This document shows positions 54,439-63,883 of a stretch of 64,000 nucleotides of DNA, piece after piece. Source of the stretch: Pseudomonas sp. KUIN-1 (lineage in GTDB: Bacteria; Pseudomonadota; Gammaproteobacteria; Pseudomonadales; Pseudomonadaceae); contig NZ_AP020337.1 in NCBI RefSeq assembly GCF_009176725.1, positions 2,170,001-2,234,000 of the forward strand, read 5' to 3'. The position numbers and the translations under genes are program-made. Under the pieces are notes generated by a model that worked only from the letters and a program-made list of their open reading frames with translations, had not been told where the DNA came from and made no database searches. Each line of letters starts with the position of its first letter. Within the stretch, counting starts at the first letter, position 1.

Positions 54439-55920
54439 ATGACCACCGTTCGTACCCGCATCGCGCCATCGCCCACAGGCGACCCCCACGTCGGCACGGC
54501 CTACATCGCGCTGTTCAACTACTGCTTTGCCAAACAGCACGGCGGCGAGTTCATCCTGCGCATTGAAGACACCGATCAACTGCGCTCTACCCGCGAGTCC
54601 GAACAGCAGATCTTCGACGCACTGCGCTGGCTGGGCATCGACTGGAGCGAAGGCCCCGACGTCGGTGGTCCTCACGGTCCCTACCGCCAGAGCGAGCGCG
54701 GCGACATCTACCAGAAATACGCGCAGCAACTGGTCGACATGGGCCATGCCTTCCCGTGCTTCTGCACCGCCGAAGAACTCGACCAGATGCGCGCCGAACA
54801 GCAGGCCAAGGGCGAAACCCCGCGCTATGACGGTCGTGCCTTGCTGCTCTCCAAGGAAGAGGTTCAGCGCCGCCTGGATGCCGGCGAGCCACACGTTATC
54901 CGCATGAAAGTGCCCACCGAAGGTGTCTGCGTAGTACCTGACATGCTGCGTGGCGAAGTCGAAATCCCGTGGGACCGCATGGACATGCAGGTCCTGATGA
55001 AGACCGACGGCCTGCCGACCTACTTCCTCGCCAACGTCGTCGATGACCACCTGATGGGCATCACTCATGTACTGCGCGGCGAAGAATGGCTGCCATCGGC
55101 GCCGAAACTGATCCTGCTGTACGAATACTTCGGCTGGGACAAGCCGCAGCTGTGCTACATGCCGCTGCTGCGTAACCCCGACAAGAGCAAGCTGTCCAAG
55201 CGCAAGAACCCCACCTCGGTGACCTTCTACGAGCGCATGGGCTTCATGCCCGAGGCGATGCTCAACTACCTGGGGCGCATGGGCTGGTCGATGCCTGACG
55301 AGCGCGAGAAGTTCTCCTTGCAGGAGATGGTCGACAACTTCGACCTGTCGCGTGTTTCGCTGGGCGGGCCGATCTTCGATATCGAGAAGCTTTCCTGGCT
55401 CAATGGCCAATGGCTGCGTGACCTGCCGGTCGAGGAGTTCGCCTCGCGTCTGAAGACCTGGGCGCTGAATCCTGACTACATGATGAAGATTGCACCGCAT
55501 GTACAGGGCAGGGTAGAGACCTTCAGTCAGGTCGCACCGCTGGCCGGCTTCTTCTTCGCAGGTGGCGTCACGCCTGATGTGAAGCTGTTCGAGCACAAGA
55601 AGCTGTCCCCGGAGCAGGTGCGTCAGGTGATGCAACTGATCCTGTGGAAGCTGGAATCGCTGCGTCAGTGGGAGAAGGAGCGGATCATGGGCTGCATCCA
55701 GGCCGTGGTCGAGCATCTCGAACTCAAGCTGCGTGATGCCATGCCACTGATGTTCGCTGCGATCACCGGCCAGGCCAATTCGGTGTCGGTGACCGATGCG
55801 ATGGAAATCCTCGGTCCGGACCTGACCCGCTTCCGGCTGCGTCAGGCCCTCGATTTGCTCGGTGGCGTTTCCAAGAAAGAAAACAAGGAATGGGAAAAGC
55901 TTCTGGGCTCTATCGCCTGA
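54439..55920 (+). CDS. gltX: Glutamyl-tRNA synthetase
   Basis: A 493-residue class-I synthetase, normal length. The HIGH-type motif is in [15 protein letters not shown] (residues about 10-24) and the KMSKS-type motif is KLSKRKN (about 253). It charges tRNA-Glu; two tRNA-Glu genes lie just downstream. The start at [14 protein letters not shown] is the only one that keeps the whole Rossmann fold. Confidence 0.96.
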   Translation: MTTVRTRIAPSPTGDPHVGTAYIALFNYCFAKQHGGEFILRIEDTDQLRSTRESEQQIFDALRWLGIDWSEGPDVGGPHGPYRQSERGDIYQKYAQQLVDMGHAFPCFCTAEELDQMRAEQQAKGETPRYDGRALLLSKEEVQRRLDAGEPHVIRMKVPTEGVCVVPDMLRGEVEIPWDRMDMQVLMKTDGLPTYFLANVVDDHLMGITHVLRGEEWLPSAPKLILLYEYFGWDKPQLCYMPLLRNPDKSKLSKRKNPTSVTFYERMGFMPEAMLNYLGRMGWSMPDEREKFSLQEMVDNFDLSRVSLGGPIFDIEKLSWLNGQWLRDLPVEEFASRLKTWALNPDYMMKIAPHVQGRVETFSQVAPLAGFFFAGGVTPDVKLFEHKKLSPEQVRQVMQLILWKLESLRQWEKERIMGCIQAVVEHLELKLRDAMPLMFAAITGQANSVSVTDAMEILGPDLTRFRLRQALDLLGGVSKKENKEWEKLLGSIA

Positions 55921-55944
55921 GGCGTTACCTGTTCCTGTGAGTCG

Positions 55945-55962
55945 CCCCCGGTTTTCCGGGGG
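55945..55962 (+). terminator. Hairpin after gltX
   Basis: CCCCCGG and CCGGGGG around a TTTT loop, 25 bp after the stop codon. There is no T tract behind it, so it may act as a weak or Rho-assisted terminator. Confidence 0.45.
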
Positions 55963-56020
55963 TTGAATGGTAAGTGGTTGTATTACCGACAAAAAAGTTT
56001 GCAGATTGTAGAAAATAAAT

Positions 56021-56049
56021 TTGACAGCCCTGTCACTCACGCTTAATAT
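56021..56049 (+). promoter_or_regulatory. Sigma-70 promoter of the tRNA cluster
   Basis: Consensus TTGACA at 56021-56026, a 17-bp spacer and TAATAT at 56044-56049, followed by a GC-rich discriminator (GCGCCCC) typical of stable-RNA promoters under stringent control. It is about 20 bp before the first tRNA. Confidence 0.85.
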
Positions 56050-56068
56050 GCGCCCCGTCCACTGATGT

Positions 56069-56144
56069 GGGGCTTTAGCTCAGCTGGGAGAGCGCCTGCA
56101 TGGCATGCAGGAGGTCAGCGGTTCGATCCCGCTAAGCTCCACCA
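56069..56144 (+). tRNA. tRNA-Ala (GGC)
   Basis: 76 nt including the encoded CCA. Acceptor GGGGCTT pairs with AAGCTCC; the T loop is TTCGATC; the anticodon loop ATGGCAT gives anticodon GGC at 56102-56104. First of two identical copies. Confidence 0.95.
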
Positions 56145-56232
56145 AATTTAGCGTTTCAGAGTGCTGCTACACTGCTCTGAAATGATGTGAAACAAGCGGA
56201 TCCAGCGACCGTTTGCTTTACGAGAAGGTTTT

Positions 56233-56308
56233 GTCCCCTTCGTCTAGTGGCCTAGGACACCGCCCTTTCACGGCGGTAACAGGGGTTCGAGTCCCCTAGG
56301 GGACGCCA
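56233..56308 (+). tRNA. tRNA-Glu (TTC)
   Basis: 76 nt including the CCA end. Acceptor GTCCCCT pairs with AGGGGAC; anticodon loop CTTTCAC gives TTC at 56267-56269. First of two identical copies. Confidence 0.95.
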
Positions 56309-56359
56309 GTTTCACAGAGTGATGCCGGAAGGTTGATGTCCGCCGAGAGGCGTAAATCC

Positions 56360-56435
56360 GGGGCTTTAGCTCAGCTGGGAGAGCGCCTGCATGGCATGCA
56401 GGAGGTCAGCGGTTCGATCCCGCTAAGCTCCACCA
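56360..56435 (+). tRNA. tRNA-Ala (GGC), second copy
   Basis: Identical in sequence to the first tRNA-Ala, 291 bp further on. Part of a repeated Ala-Glu pair, probably on the same transcript. Confidence 0.95.
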
Positions 56436-56481
56436 ATTTTGCCAGGGCTCATCGTTTGATGAACCTGACTGAAGGTTTTGC

Positions 56482-56557
56482 GTCCCCTTCGTCTAGTGGC
56501 CTAGGACACCGCCCTTTCACGGCGGTAACAGGGGTTCGAGTCCCCTAGGGGACGCCA
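56482..56557 (+). tRNA. tRNA-Glu (TTC), second copy
   Basis: Identical in sequence to the first tRNA-Glu, 249 bp further on. Last gene of the tRNA cluster; a terminator follows. Confidence 0.95.
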
Positions 56558-56579
56558 CGATTTCCCGCTCTGCGGGACC

Positions 56580-56618
56580 AAGGGTCATTCGATTATTGAA
56601 TGGCCCTTTTGTTTTTTC
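56580..56618 (+). terminator. Rho-independent terminator of the tRNA cluster
   Basis: Arms AAGGGTCATTC and GAATGGCCCTT around a 7-base loop, followed by TTTGTTTTTT. One mismatched pair in an 11-bp stem. Confidence 0.85.
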
Positions 56619-56679
56619 GGGGTTTGAAAACCCCTCCTTTCTGTTTTTATCTATTGCCACACTCAACTGCAACCGACTC

Positions 56680-56771
56680 TCGTGCCGATACTGCGTTGGC
56701 ATGCCGTTCGGGACACTCCGCGTCCTCTATGCGTTCGCAACGCAGTGCGCCGCGAACTGCATCCTCGCGCT
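56680..56771 (+). repeat. Degenerate four-palindrome repeat
   Basis: TCGTGCCGATACTGCGTTGGCATGCC and later parts (GACACTCCGCGTCCTC, GCGAACTGCATCCTCGCGC) follow the order of the element with many changes. The gap 56558-57078 holds this, the REP doublet below, the tRNA terminator and no gene. Confidence 0.55.
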
Positions 56772-56797
56772 ACAGCCCTCATGGTTATACATAAGTC

Positions 56798-56886
56798 TTG
56801 TGGGAGCTTGCTCGCGAAGAGGCCGGTATAGCTCCCAGGAAATAGAGGTTGGATGCATCGTCTTCGTGAGCAAGCTCACTCCCACA
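56798..56886. repeat. REP doublet (REPIN)
   Basis: TTGTGGGAGCTTGCTCGCGAAGAGG on the left and CTTCGTGAGCAAGCTCACTCCCACA on the right, inverted, about 40 bp apart. Same family as the doublets at 8841 and 32370. Confidence 0.85.
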
Positions 56887-57078
56887 GGTCTGTGTCCAGT
56901 CTGCACGTACGGTTTCAGGCCTTTTATCCGGGCTTATCCAGACTTGTGTGTGACTCTGAGCGCTGTAGCGTGAAGAGCAAAAGGCGTTCCGAGGGGCGCT
57001 TTTCATGCCAGCGCGTGTGAACGCGCGCCATGACCCGCTACACTCCCGCCAATCACATCTACTCAAGCAGGAGCACGC

Positions 57079-57540
57079 ATGGTCTGGGATCGGGCAACGC
57101 CTTTCGTCATTGATCTGAATGTCGCCGCCGAAGACATCGACGGGCTGGGGCATGCCAATAATGCTGTCTATGTGTCCTGGCTGGAGCGCTGTGCCTGGCG
57201 TCATTCGCAGTTTCTCGGGCTGGACCTGACTGAATATCGGCGTCTGGACCGGGCCATGGCGGTGGTCAGGCATGAGATCGATTACCTGGCCAGCGCCTAC
57301 GAGAACGACGAACTGCAATTGGCGACCTGGATCGTCGACTGGGACCGCCGCCTGAAAATGACCCGCTGCTTCCAGCTCAAGCGGCCTGTCGACAACCTGA
57401 CGCTATTACGCGCGCAAACCACCTTTGTCTGCATCGAACTGTCCAGTGGGCGACCCAAGCGGATGCCTGCCGAGTTCATCGAGGGCTATGGCGCAGCCAT
57501 CTCTGACAGGGCCGTTCCCAATCCGCACGTCGGGCAGTAA
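57079..57540 (+). CDS. Acyl-CoA thioesterase, 4HBT (YbgC/FadM-like) hot-dog fold
   Basis: A 153-residue single hot-dog domain. The family motif DxDGxGHxNNAxYxxWxE is clear near residues 18-36 (DIDGLGHANNAVYVSWLE), with the catalytic Asp/His region intact. Members hydrolyse acyl-CoA thioesters; the substrate here is unknown. An AGGAG ribosome site precedes the ATG. It ends 29 bp before dusC, so the two are probably co-transcribed. Confidence 0.85.
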   Translation: MVWDRATPFVIDLNVAAEDIDGLGHANNAVYVSWLERCAWRHSQFLGLDLTEYRRLDRAMAVVRHEIDYLASAYENDELQLATWIVDWDRRLKMTRCFQLKRPVDNLTLLRAQTTFVCIELSSGRPKRMPAEFIEGYGAAISDRAVPNPHVGQ

Positions 57541-57569
57541 ACTGCCGGACTTTTTTTCGAGTGTGACCC

Positions 57570-58535
57570 ATGCAAATTGCTCTGGCGCCCATGGAGGGGT
57601 TGGTCGACGACATCCTGCGTAATGTGCTGACGAAAGTCGGCGGCATCGACTGGTGCGTGACCGAATTCATCCGGGTGTCCGAGCGTTTGATGCCGGCGCA
57701 TTACTTCTATAAATATGCATCGGAATTTCACCAGGGTGCGAAAACTGACGCGGGCACGCCGTTGCGCCTTCAGTTGCTGGGCTCTGATCCTGTGTGCCTG
57801 GCCGAGAATGCCGCGTTCGCCTGCGAGCTGGGCGCGCCGGTGCTGGACCTGAACTTCGGTTGCCCGGCCAAGACCGTCAACCGTTCCCGTGGTGGCGCAG
57901 TTCTGCTCAAGGAGCCGGAACTGCTGCACACCATTGTCAGCCAGGTGCGCCGTGCTGTGCCAAAAGACATACCGGTCACCGCCAAGATGCGTTTGGGCTA
58001 CGAAAACACCGACCTGGCGCTGGATTGCGCCAGAGCGTTGGCTGACGGCGGGGCCGAGCAAATCGTCGTGCATGCGCGCACCAAGGTCGACGGCTACAAG
58101 CCGCCGGCGCACTGGGAGTGGATCGCGCGCATTCAGGAAGTGGTCAAGGTCCCGGTAGTTGCCAACGGGGAAATCTGGACCGTTGAGGATTGGCGGCGAT
58201 GCCGCGAAATCTGCGGCGCGCGGGACATCATGATCGGTCGCGGGCTGGTGGCGCGCCCTGATCTCGCCCGGCAGATTGCTGCGGCGCAGAAGGGCGAAGA
58301 GGTCGTGCCAATGACCTGGGACGCGTTGCAGCCGATGCTGCGGGTCTTCTGGCAGGACTGTCTGGTGAAGATGACGCTGATTCAGGCACCGGGTCGGCTC
58401 AAGCAGTGGCTGGTGCTGCTGACCAAAAGCTACCCCGAGGCGATCCTGATGTTCAATACGTTGCGCCGCGAGACCGACTGCGATCGCATCAGCGTATTGC
58501 TGGGCTGCGCGCCCGGTTGCTTACCCAAAAGCTGA
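57570..58535 (+). CDS. dusC: tRNA-dihydrouridine(16) synthase DusC
   Basis: A 321-residue FMN-dependent TIM-barrel enzyme that reduces uridine in the tRNA D-loop. The LAPMEG start, ITEF/VTEF region, catalytic Cys in [12 protein letters not shown] (about residue 96), [12 protein letters not shown], and NGEIW followed by MIGRG are seen; these follow DusC rather than DusA or DusB (APMEG start and NGEIW). It follows the thioesterase gene by 29 bp. Confidence 0.92.
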   Translation: MQIALAPMEGLVDDILRNVLTKVGGIDWCVTEFIRVSERLMPAHYFYKYASEFHQGAKTDAGTPLRLQLLGSDPVCLAENAAFACELGAPVLDLNFGCPAKTVNRSRGGAVLLKEPELLHTIVSQVRRAVPKDIPVTAKMRLGYENTDLALDCARALADGGAEQIVVHARTKVDGYKPPAHWEWIARIQEVVKVPVVANGEIWTVEDWRRCREICGARDIMIGRGLVARPDLARQIAAAQKGEEVVPMTWDALQPMLRVFWQDCLVKMTLIQAPGRLKQWLVLLTKSYPEAILMFNTLRRETDCDRISVLLGCAPGCLPKS

Positions 58536-58572
58536 TCCCGACGAACGGTCAAAAAAATCCTGAAAAAAGTCT

Positions 58573-58600
58573 CTTGAAAAGCGAAAGGCTGTCCCTATTT
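58573..58600 (+). promoter_or_regulatory. Sigma-32 heat-shock promoter of hsp20
   Basis: CTTGAAA at 58573-58579, a 13-bp spacer and CCCTATTT at 58593-58600. This agrees with the heat-shock consensus CTTGAAA / CCCCATnT except for one base. Confidence 0.8.
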
Positions 58601-58610
58601 TGGTGATCAG

Positions 58611-58667
58611 GCGATGCCGAAAACGGGTCGCTTAAACCACTCGCTGATAAACAGGAGAATTGTTATG
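58611..58667 (+). promoter_or_regulatory. ROSE-type RNA thermometer in the hsp20 leader
   Basis: Two hairpins in the leader. The first is GCGA..CCG/CGG..TCGC around AAAA (58611-58631). The second pairs CTC-G-CTG (58640-58646) with CAGGAG (58652-58657) around ATAAA; it hides the AGGAG ribosome site and leaves a bulged G. The UCGCU sequence with a bulged G opposite the ribosome site is the known hallmark of ROSE elements before small heat-shock genes. Confidence 0.75.
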
Positions 58668-59108
58668 GCTACTGCATTTTCTCTGGCTCCACTGTTTCGC
58701 AACTCAGTGGGATTCGACCGCTTCAACGACCTCTTCGAGTCGGCGGCGCGAAATGAGACAACCAGCGGCTATCCGCCCTACAACGTCGAGCGGCACACCG
58801 ATGACCATTATCGAATCGTGATCGCTGCAGCAGGCATGCAAGAGCAGGATCTCGAGTTGCAGGTTGAAAAAGGTGTGCTGACCGTGATCGGCAACAAGCG
58901 CGAGCAAGAAGCCGAAAACGTGACGTATCTGCATCAGGGTATTGCCCGGCGTGAATTCAAGCTGTCGTTCAGGCTGGCGGACAATATCGAGGTCAAAGGG
59001 GCCGATCTGTCTCACGGCCTGCTGAACATTGACCTGGTGCGCAACGTGCCGGAAGAAGCGAAACCGAAACGCATTCCGCTCAATAGCCAGAAAGCGCTGG
59101 AAAACTGA
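58665..59108 (+). CDS. ibpA: Small heat-shock protein, Hsp20/IbpA family
   Basis: A 147-residue alpha-crystallin chaperone that holds unfolded proteins. The N-terminal part (about 1-35) has the IbpA-like LAPLFRNSVGFDRFNDLF; the alpha-crystallin domain runs about 38-128, with PPYNVER and a C-terminal extension containing the IxI-type KRIPLN motif. The start at MATAFSL follows AGGAGA; an ATG at 58614 lies within the leader and is not used. A sigma-32 promoter and an RNA thermometer control it at transcription and translation. Confidence 0.92.
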   Translation: MATAFSLAPLFRNSVGFDRFNDLFESAARNETTSGYPPYNVERHTDDHYRIVIAAAGMQEQDLELQVEKGVLTVIGNKREQEAENVTYLHQGIARREFKLSFRLADNIEVKGADLSHGLLNIDLVRNVPEEAKPKRIPLNSQKALEN

Positions 59109-59144
59109 TCCGTCAGGTGATGTTGAGTCAGCGGCACGTAACAG

Positions 59145-59175
59145 GGAAGGCGCCTCAGGGCGCCTTCCTTTTTTT
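59145..59175 (+). terminator. Rho-independent terminator of hsp20
   Basis: A perfect 10-bp stem GGAAGGCGCC/GGCGCCTTCC with a 4-base loop, then seven T residues. The T run touches the stop codon of the convergent GGDEF-EAL gene. Confidence 0.9.
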
Positions 59176-61367
59176 CAGTCCTGATGTGCAGTTTGCTGCG
59201 CAGGCCGTTTGAGCTCCAGCAAGGACTCGAACTGCGGGCCTGGCAGCGGTTCGCTGAACAGATAGCCTTGATAGGTGTAGCAGCCGACTTTTTCCAGAAA
59301 TGCCAACTGCTCCGAGGTTTCCACGCCTTCCGCGATCACGTTCAGGTTGAGGCTCTGCGCCATGGCGACGATGGCGCGGATGATTTCTGCGTCGTTGGGG
59401 TCGTTGGTGGCATCCTGGACGAAGGACTGGTCGATCTTCAGCGTATCCACCGGCAAGCGCTTGAGATAGGTCAGGGACGAATAGCCGGTGCCGAAATCAT
59501 CCATCGCAAAGCTGACGCCCAGCGCCTTGAGGCTGAGCATCTTGAGAATGGTGTCGTCCAGATTCTGGATGACGATACCTTCGGTGATTTCCAGCTTGAG
59601 CATGGACGCCGGCAACTGGTGCAGCGTCAGGCTGCGCTCCACGCGCTCGATGAAATCGTGCTGGAGAAACTGTCGCGGGCTGATATTGACACCCATCAGG
59701 AATTTGTTTTCCGGGATCAGCCCTTGTCTTAGCAGCAGGCCGCCGGTTTTGCAGGCTTCGTTCAGAATATGGCTGCCGACCTCCAGAATCATCCCGCTTT
59801 CTTCGAGTATCTGCACGAACTGATCGGGCGCCAGCAAGCCGTATTCGGGGTGTTGCCAGCGCAGCAGGGCCTCGGCCCCGGTGATGTATTCGTTGCGACA
59901 GTCGACCTGGGCCTGGAAGTGCAGGTGAAATTCGTTGCGGGTCAGGGCCAGGCGCAAGTCATTTTCCAGGCGCAGACGCTGGCTGACGGCCTGTTGCATG
60001 GACACATGGAAAAACTGTGAAGCGTTGCGCCCGCAATCCTTGGCCCGATACAGGGCAATATCGGCGCGCTTGAGTAGATCGGCCGGGGTCAGACCATCAT
60101 CCGGAATCAGCACCACGCCGATGCTCGGGGTGACCTGCAGGCGATGGCCGTCGAGAAACATCGGCTCGGCCAGCAGGTTGCGCAGGTTGTCGGCCAGCTC
60201 CCGCACTTGTCGGGTGACCTCGCCCTGCGAGCCTTCCAGGCCGCAGATCAATACCACGAATTCGTCGCCGCCCAAGCGCGCCACGGTGTCTTCCTGGCGC
60301 ACGCTGGCTTCCAGGCGCGCGGCGATGATGCTCAGAACGCTGTCGCCCACCGGATGGCCGAGCGAGTCATTGATGTGCTTGAAATGGTCCAGATCGAGAA
60401 ACAGCAGGGCGCCGCGCAGGTTCTGGTGCTGAAGCAGCGACACCTGCTGGCTCAGGCGGTCGAGCAGCAGTGCGCGATTGGGCAGCCCGGTCAGCGGATC
60501 GTGATAAGCCAGGTGCTGAATCTGCGCCTGGGCATTTTTAAGCGCGCCGATGTCGCGGGCGTTCATCAGCAGGCAAGCGGTGTTGTTCAGGGTGATGAAC
60601 TCGACCGATATATCCAGCACCAGCGGCGCGCCATGCTTGTCCCGACCGTCCATTTCGCGGTGATGCACGCGGCCTTTCTGGCGCAGTTCTTCAAGCATGT
60701 GTTCGCGCTGCAAGGTGTCGGTCCAGATGCCGACTTCATGCGCTGTACGGCCAAGCACTTCGTGGGCGCTGAAACCGGTCAGGCGGCTGAAGCCATCGTT
60801 GACCTCGACGTAGCGGCCCGAGTCGATTTCGGTGATGGTGATCGAGTCGGGGCTTGAATGAAACGCCTTGGCAAATTTTTCCTCGCTGGCCTCCAGGGCT
60901 ATCTGAGCACACTGTTGGGTAATGTCCATCAGGGTGCCGGACAGCCTGACGGGCTGGCCCTGTTCATCCCGATAAATCCGCGCGCGGCTTTCAAGCAGGC
61001 GTGACGTGCCGTTCTTCAATTGAAACCGGTAGGTGACTTGCAGGCAGTCCTGCCCGGTTTCGAGCGCCGCGGCATAGAGTGCGCGCATGCGACGGCGTTC
61101 TTCGGCGGGCAGGCTGCCGAAGAACTGCCCGCCAGACTCATCGAAGGTCCGTGCCGGCATGCCGTGCAACAGCGCCGCGCGTGCCGAAGCCTGCAGCCGG
61201 TTGCGGACGATATCCAGATCCCAGGTGCCCATTTGCGCCAGGTCCAGTGCCAGCTCCAGGCGATCACGGGTTTCCTGCAGGGCCAGCTCTGCGTCTGTCA
61301 GCGGCAGCCTGGCAGAGGCCGTCTGTACGGTGGTTTTCGGCGCGGCGTTATCCGGTGGGTTGGGCAT
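59175..61367 (-). CDS. PAS-PAS-GGDEF-EAL cyclic-di-GMP enzyme
   Basis: A 730-residue soluble signalling protein. Two PAS-type domains (about 35-155 and about 165-285), GGDEF domain (about 290-455) with intact LGGDEF and an RQED inhibitory I-site exactly five residues before it, and an EAL domain (about 470-720) with AEALLRW and DDFGTGYSSL. Both catalytic sites look intact, so it may both make and degrade cyclic-di-GMP, with the PAS domains sensing an unknown signal. It lacks a membrane segment. It lies between hsp20 and a LysR gene and has no evident operon partner. Confidence 0.92.
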   Translation of the reverse strand: MPNPPDNAAPKTTVQTASARLPLTDAELALQETRDRLELALDLAQMGTWDLDIVRNRLQASARAALLHGMPARTFDESGGQFFGSLPAEERRRMRALYAAALETGQDCLQVTYRFQLKNGTSRLLESRARIYRDEQGQPVRLSGTLMDITQQCAQIALEASEEKFAKAFHSSPDSITITEIDSGRYVEVNDGFSRLTGFSAHEVLGRTAHEVGIWTDTLQREHMLEELRQKGRVHHREMDGRDKHGAPLVLDISVEFITLNNTACLLMNARDIGALKNAQAQIQHLAYHDPLTGLPNRALLLDRLSQQVSLLQHQNLRGALLFLDLDHFKHINDSLGHPVGDSVLSIIAARLEASVRQEDTVARLGGDEFVVLICGLEGSQGEVTRQVRELADNLRNLLAEPMFLDGHRLQVTPSIGVVLIPDDGLTPADLLKRADIALYRAKDCGRNASQFFHVSMQQAVSQRLRLENDLRLALTRNEFHLHFQAQVDCRNEYITGAEALLRWQHPEYGLLAPDQFVQILEESGMILEVGSHILNEACKTGGLLLRQGLIPENKFLMGVNISPRQFLQHDFIERVERSLTLHQLPASMLKLEITEGIVIQNLDDTILKMLSLKALGVSFAMDDFGTGYSSLTYLKRLPVDTLKIDQSFVQDATNDPNDAEIIRAIVAMAQSLNLNVIAEGVETSEQLAFLEKVGCYTYQGYLFSEPLPGPQFESLLELKRPAQQTAHQD

Positions 61368-61430
61368 GGTATCCGAGCCTTTGATCGATGGAGCCGCCAG
61401 AGCGATCTGTCTGCGGCCTGCAGCCTCTAT

Positions 61431-62303
61431 TCACTGTGTCTGCGCATCGAGCAGTTTCATGAATGCCCGTGCCGCATTCGATAGCGTGCGTTCGGTGTGC
61501 AGGATGTAGCCTAGCTGGCGATTGAGCTGTACGCCCGGCAGCGGAATGCGCGCCACCTGCTCGTCGAGCATGGTGCGCGGCAGAACGCTCCAGGCCAGGC
61601 CGATGGAGACTATCATCTTGATGGTCTCCATATAGTTGGTGCTCATGGCGATGTTGGGCTTGAGGCCCTGGGCCTCGCACAATCCGCTGACAATGTGATG
61701 GGTAAAGGTGTTACCGCCGGGAAATACCGCCGGATAGCGCACAATATCCTCCAGCTTCATCGGGCCGCTGTTGGCCAGCGGGTGCTCGGGTGCAGCGACG
61801 AAATCCAGCGGATCGTCCCAGACGGGCACGGCGCGGATCAGTGCATGCGGCTCGGGCGCCAGTGTAATGACTGCCAGCTCGGCACGCCCGTGAAGAATTT
61901 CTTCATAAGCAATTTCCGAATCCAGGAACTGAATGTCCAGTGCAACCTTCGGGTAAGTGCGGGTAAAGGCCCGTAATATCGGCGGCAAACGGTGCAGGCC
62001 GATGTGATGGCTGGTCGCCAGAGTCAGCCGCCCGGTGACTTCCCCGGTCAGGTTGGTCAGTGCCCGGCGGGTGTCATCCAGCACGTTGAGAATCTGGTAG
62101 GCGCGTGGCAGCAGGGCGCGTCCGGCCTCGGTCAGACTGACTTCGCGGCCCAGGCGATCGAACAGGCGCACGTTGAGTTGCTGCTCCAGACCGGCGATGC
62201 GCTTGCTGATGGCCGGTTGGGTCAGGTAAAGGCGTTCGCCTGCCCCGGAGAAACTGCCGGTCTCGGCGATGGCGATAAAGGCATTGAGGTTGGCCAGGTC
62301 CAT
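61431..62303 (-). CDS. LysR-type transcriptional regulator divergent from leuC
   Basis: A 290-residue LysR-type regulator: N-terminal winged helix-turn-helix (about 1-60, with SFSGAGERLYLTQPAISKRI) and a substrate-binding domain to the end. It is divergent from leuC and separated from it by 145 bp of partly AT-rich DNA, the usual layout when such a regulator controls its neighbour; control of leuC-leuD is an inference. The effector is unknown. Confidence 0.88.
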   Translation of the reverse strand: MDLANLNAFIAIAETGSFSGAGERLYLTQPAISKRIAGLEQQLNVRLFDRLGREVSLTEAGRALLPRAYQILNVLDDTRRALTNLTGEVTGRLTLATSHHIGLHRLPPILRAFTRTYPKVALDIQFLDSEIAYEEILHGRAELAVITLAPEPHALIRAVPVWDDPLDFVAAPEHPLANSGPMKLEDIVRYPAVFPGGNTFTHHIVSGLCEAQGLKPNIAMSTNYMETIKMIVSIGLAWSVLPRTMLDEQVARIPLPGVQLNRQLGYILHTERTLSNAARAFMKLLDAQTQ

Positions 62304-62448
62304 GGTCAGATTCCAGTTGGTTATCCAAAGTATGAAAATTATGAATTTGAGTTATTTAAGCATATTCCATAGGATGACCGCACAAGCCAAAGGGTCATCG
62401 CCACGATTGCCCAAGGCATAGAAACAAGCTGATGAGGAAGTACGTCCG

Positions 62449-63873
62449 ATGGCCGGGAAAACGCTCTACGACAAGCTCTGGGATTCGCATTTGGTCAAAC
62501 AGCGCGACGACGGTTCGGCGCTGATCTACATTGACCGTCATATCATCCATGAAGTGACCTCGCCGCAGGCGTTCGAAGGTCTGCGGCTGGCGAAGCGCAA
62601 GCCGTGGCGGATCGACTCGATCATCGCCACGCCTGACCATAACGTGCCGACCACCGCCGAACGCAAGGGTGGCATCGGTGCCATCGAGGATCAGGTGTCG
62701 CGCTTGCAGGTGCAGACCCTCGACGACAACTGCGACGAGTACGGCATCACCGAATTCAAGATGAATGACCCGCGCCAGGGCATCGTCCATGTAATCGGCC
62801 CGGAGCAGGGCGCAACCCTGCCAGGCATGAGCGTGGTCTGCGGCGACTCGCACACCTCTACCCACGGCGCGTTCGGTGCGCTGGCCCACGGTATCGGCAC
62901 TTCCGAGGTCGAGCACGTGCTCGCCACCCAGTGCCTGGTCGCCAAGAAAATGAAGAACATGCTGGTGTCGGTCGAGGGGCAATTGCCGTTCGGCGTGACG
63001 GCCAAGGACATCGTACTGGCGGTGATCGGCAAGATCGGCACCGCAGGCGGTAACGGTTACGCCATCGAGTTCGCCGGCAGCGCGATTCGCGACCTGTCGA
63101 TCGAAGGGCGCATGACCATCTGCAACATGTCCATCGAAGCGGGTGCCCGGGTCGGCATGGTGGCCACCGACGAGAAGACCGTCGAGTACGTCAAAGGCCG
63201 TCCGTTCGCACCCAAGGGCGCGGAGTGGGACCTCGCTGTCGAAGCCTGGAAGGACCTGGTGTCCGACCCGGACGCTGTGTTCGATACCGTGGTCAGGCTG
63301 GACGCCGCACAGATCAAGCCGCAGGTCAGCTGGGGCACCTCGCCGGAAATGGTCCTCGCGGTCGATCAGAACGTGCCGGACCCTGCGCAAGAGCCGGATC
63401 TGGTCAAGCGCGGCTCCATCGAACGTGCGCTCAAGTACATGGGCCTGAAAGCCAATCAGCCGATTACCGATATCCAGCTGGACCGGGTATTCATCGGTTC
63501 CTGCACCAACTCGCGCATCGAAGATTTGCGTGCTGCTGCGGATGTCGCCAAGGGCCGCAAGGTGGCTTCAACCATCAAGCAGGCCATCGTGGTGCCGGGT
63601 TCGGGGCTGATCAAGGCGCAGGCCGAGAAGGAAGGGCTGGACAAGGTGTTCATCGAAGCCGGCTTCGAATGGCGTGAACCGGGCTGCTCCATGTGCCTAG
63701 CGATGAACCCGGACCGCCTGGGTTCCGGCGAGCATTGCGCGTCGACCTCCAACCGTAACTTCGAAGGTCGTCAGGGCGCCGGTGGCCGGACGCATCTGGT
63801 GAGTCCGGCGATGGCCGCTGCCGCTGCAGTGAATGGCCGTTTCATCGATGTTCGCGACCTGATCCAGCACTGA
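62449..63873 (+). CDS. leuC: 3-Isopropylmalate dehydratase large subunit
   Basis: A 474-residue aconitase-family protein that, with LeuD, isomerises 2- to 3-isopropylmalate in leucine synthesis. Starts [14 protein letters not shown]; the motif [12 protein letters not shown] and the three [4Fe-4S] cysteines ([19 protein letters not shown]) are present. An AGGAAG ribosome site precedes it. leuD follows after 10 bp. Confidence 0.95.
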   Translation: MAGKTLYDKLWDSHLVKQRDDGSALIYIDRHIIHEVTSPQAFEGLRLAKRKPWRIDSIIATPDHNVPTTAERKGGIGAIEDQVSRLQVQTLDDNCDEYGITEFKMNDPRQGIVHVIGPEQGATLPGMSVVCGDSHTSTHGAFGALAHGIGTSEVEHVLATQCLVAKKMKNMLVSVEGQLPFGVTAKDIVLAVIGKIGTAGGNGYAIEFAGSAIRDLSIEGRMTICNMSIEAGARVGMVATDEKTVEYVKGRPFAPKGAEWDLAVEAWKDLVSDPDAVFDTVVRLDAAQIKPQVSWGTSPEMVLAVDQNVPDPAQEPDLVKRGSIERALKYMGLKANQPITDIQLDRVFIGSCTNSRIEDLRAAADVAKGRKVASTIKQAIVVPGSGLIKAQAEKEGLDKVFIEAGFEWREPGCSMCLAMNPDRLGSGEHCASTSNRNFEGRQGAGGRTHLVSPAMAAAAAVNGRFIDVRDLIQH

Positions 63874-63883
63874 GGAGTCCCGT

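Noticed and set aside
56333..56548. Small protein across the tRNA genes
   Set aside because: The frame lies over tRNA-Ala and tRNA-Glu sequences and is explained by them.
56069..56557. tRNA-associated integration site of a genomic island
   Set aside because: No integrase gene and no direct repeat of a tRNA 3' end beyond the second tRNA copies is seen; the second copies are full-length tRNAs.
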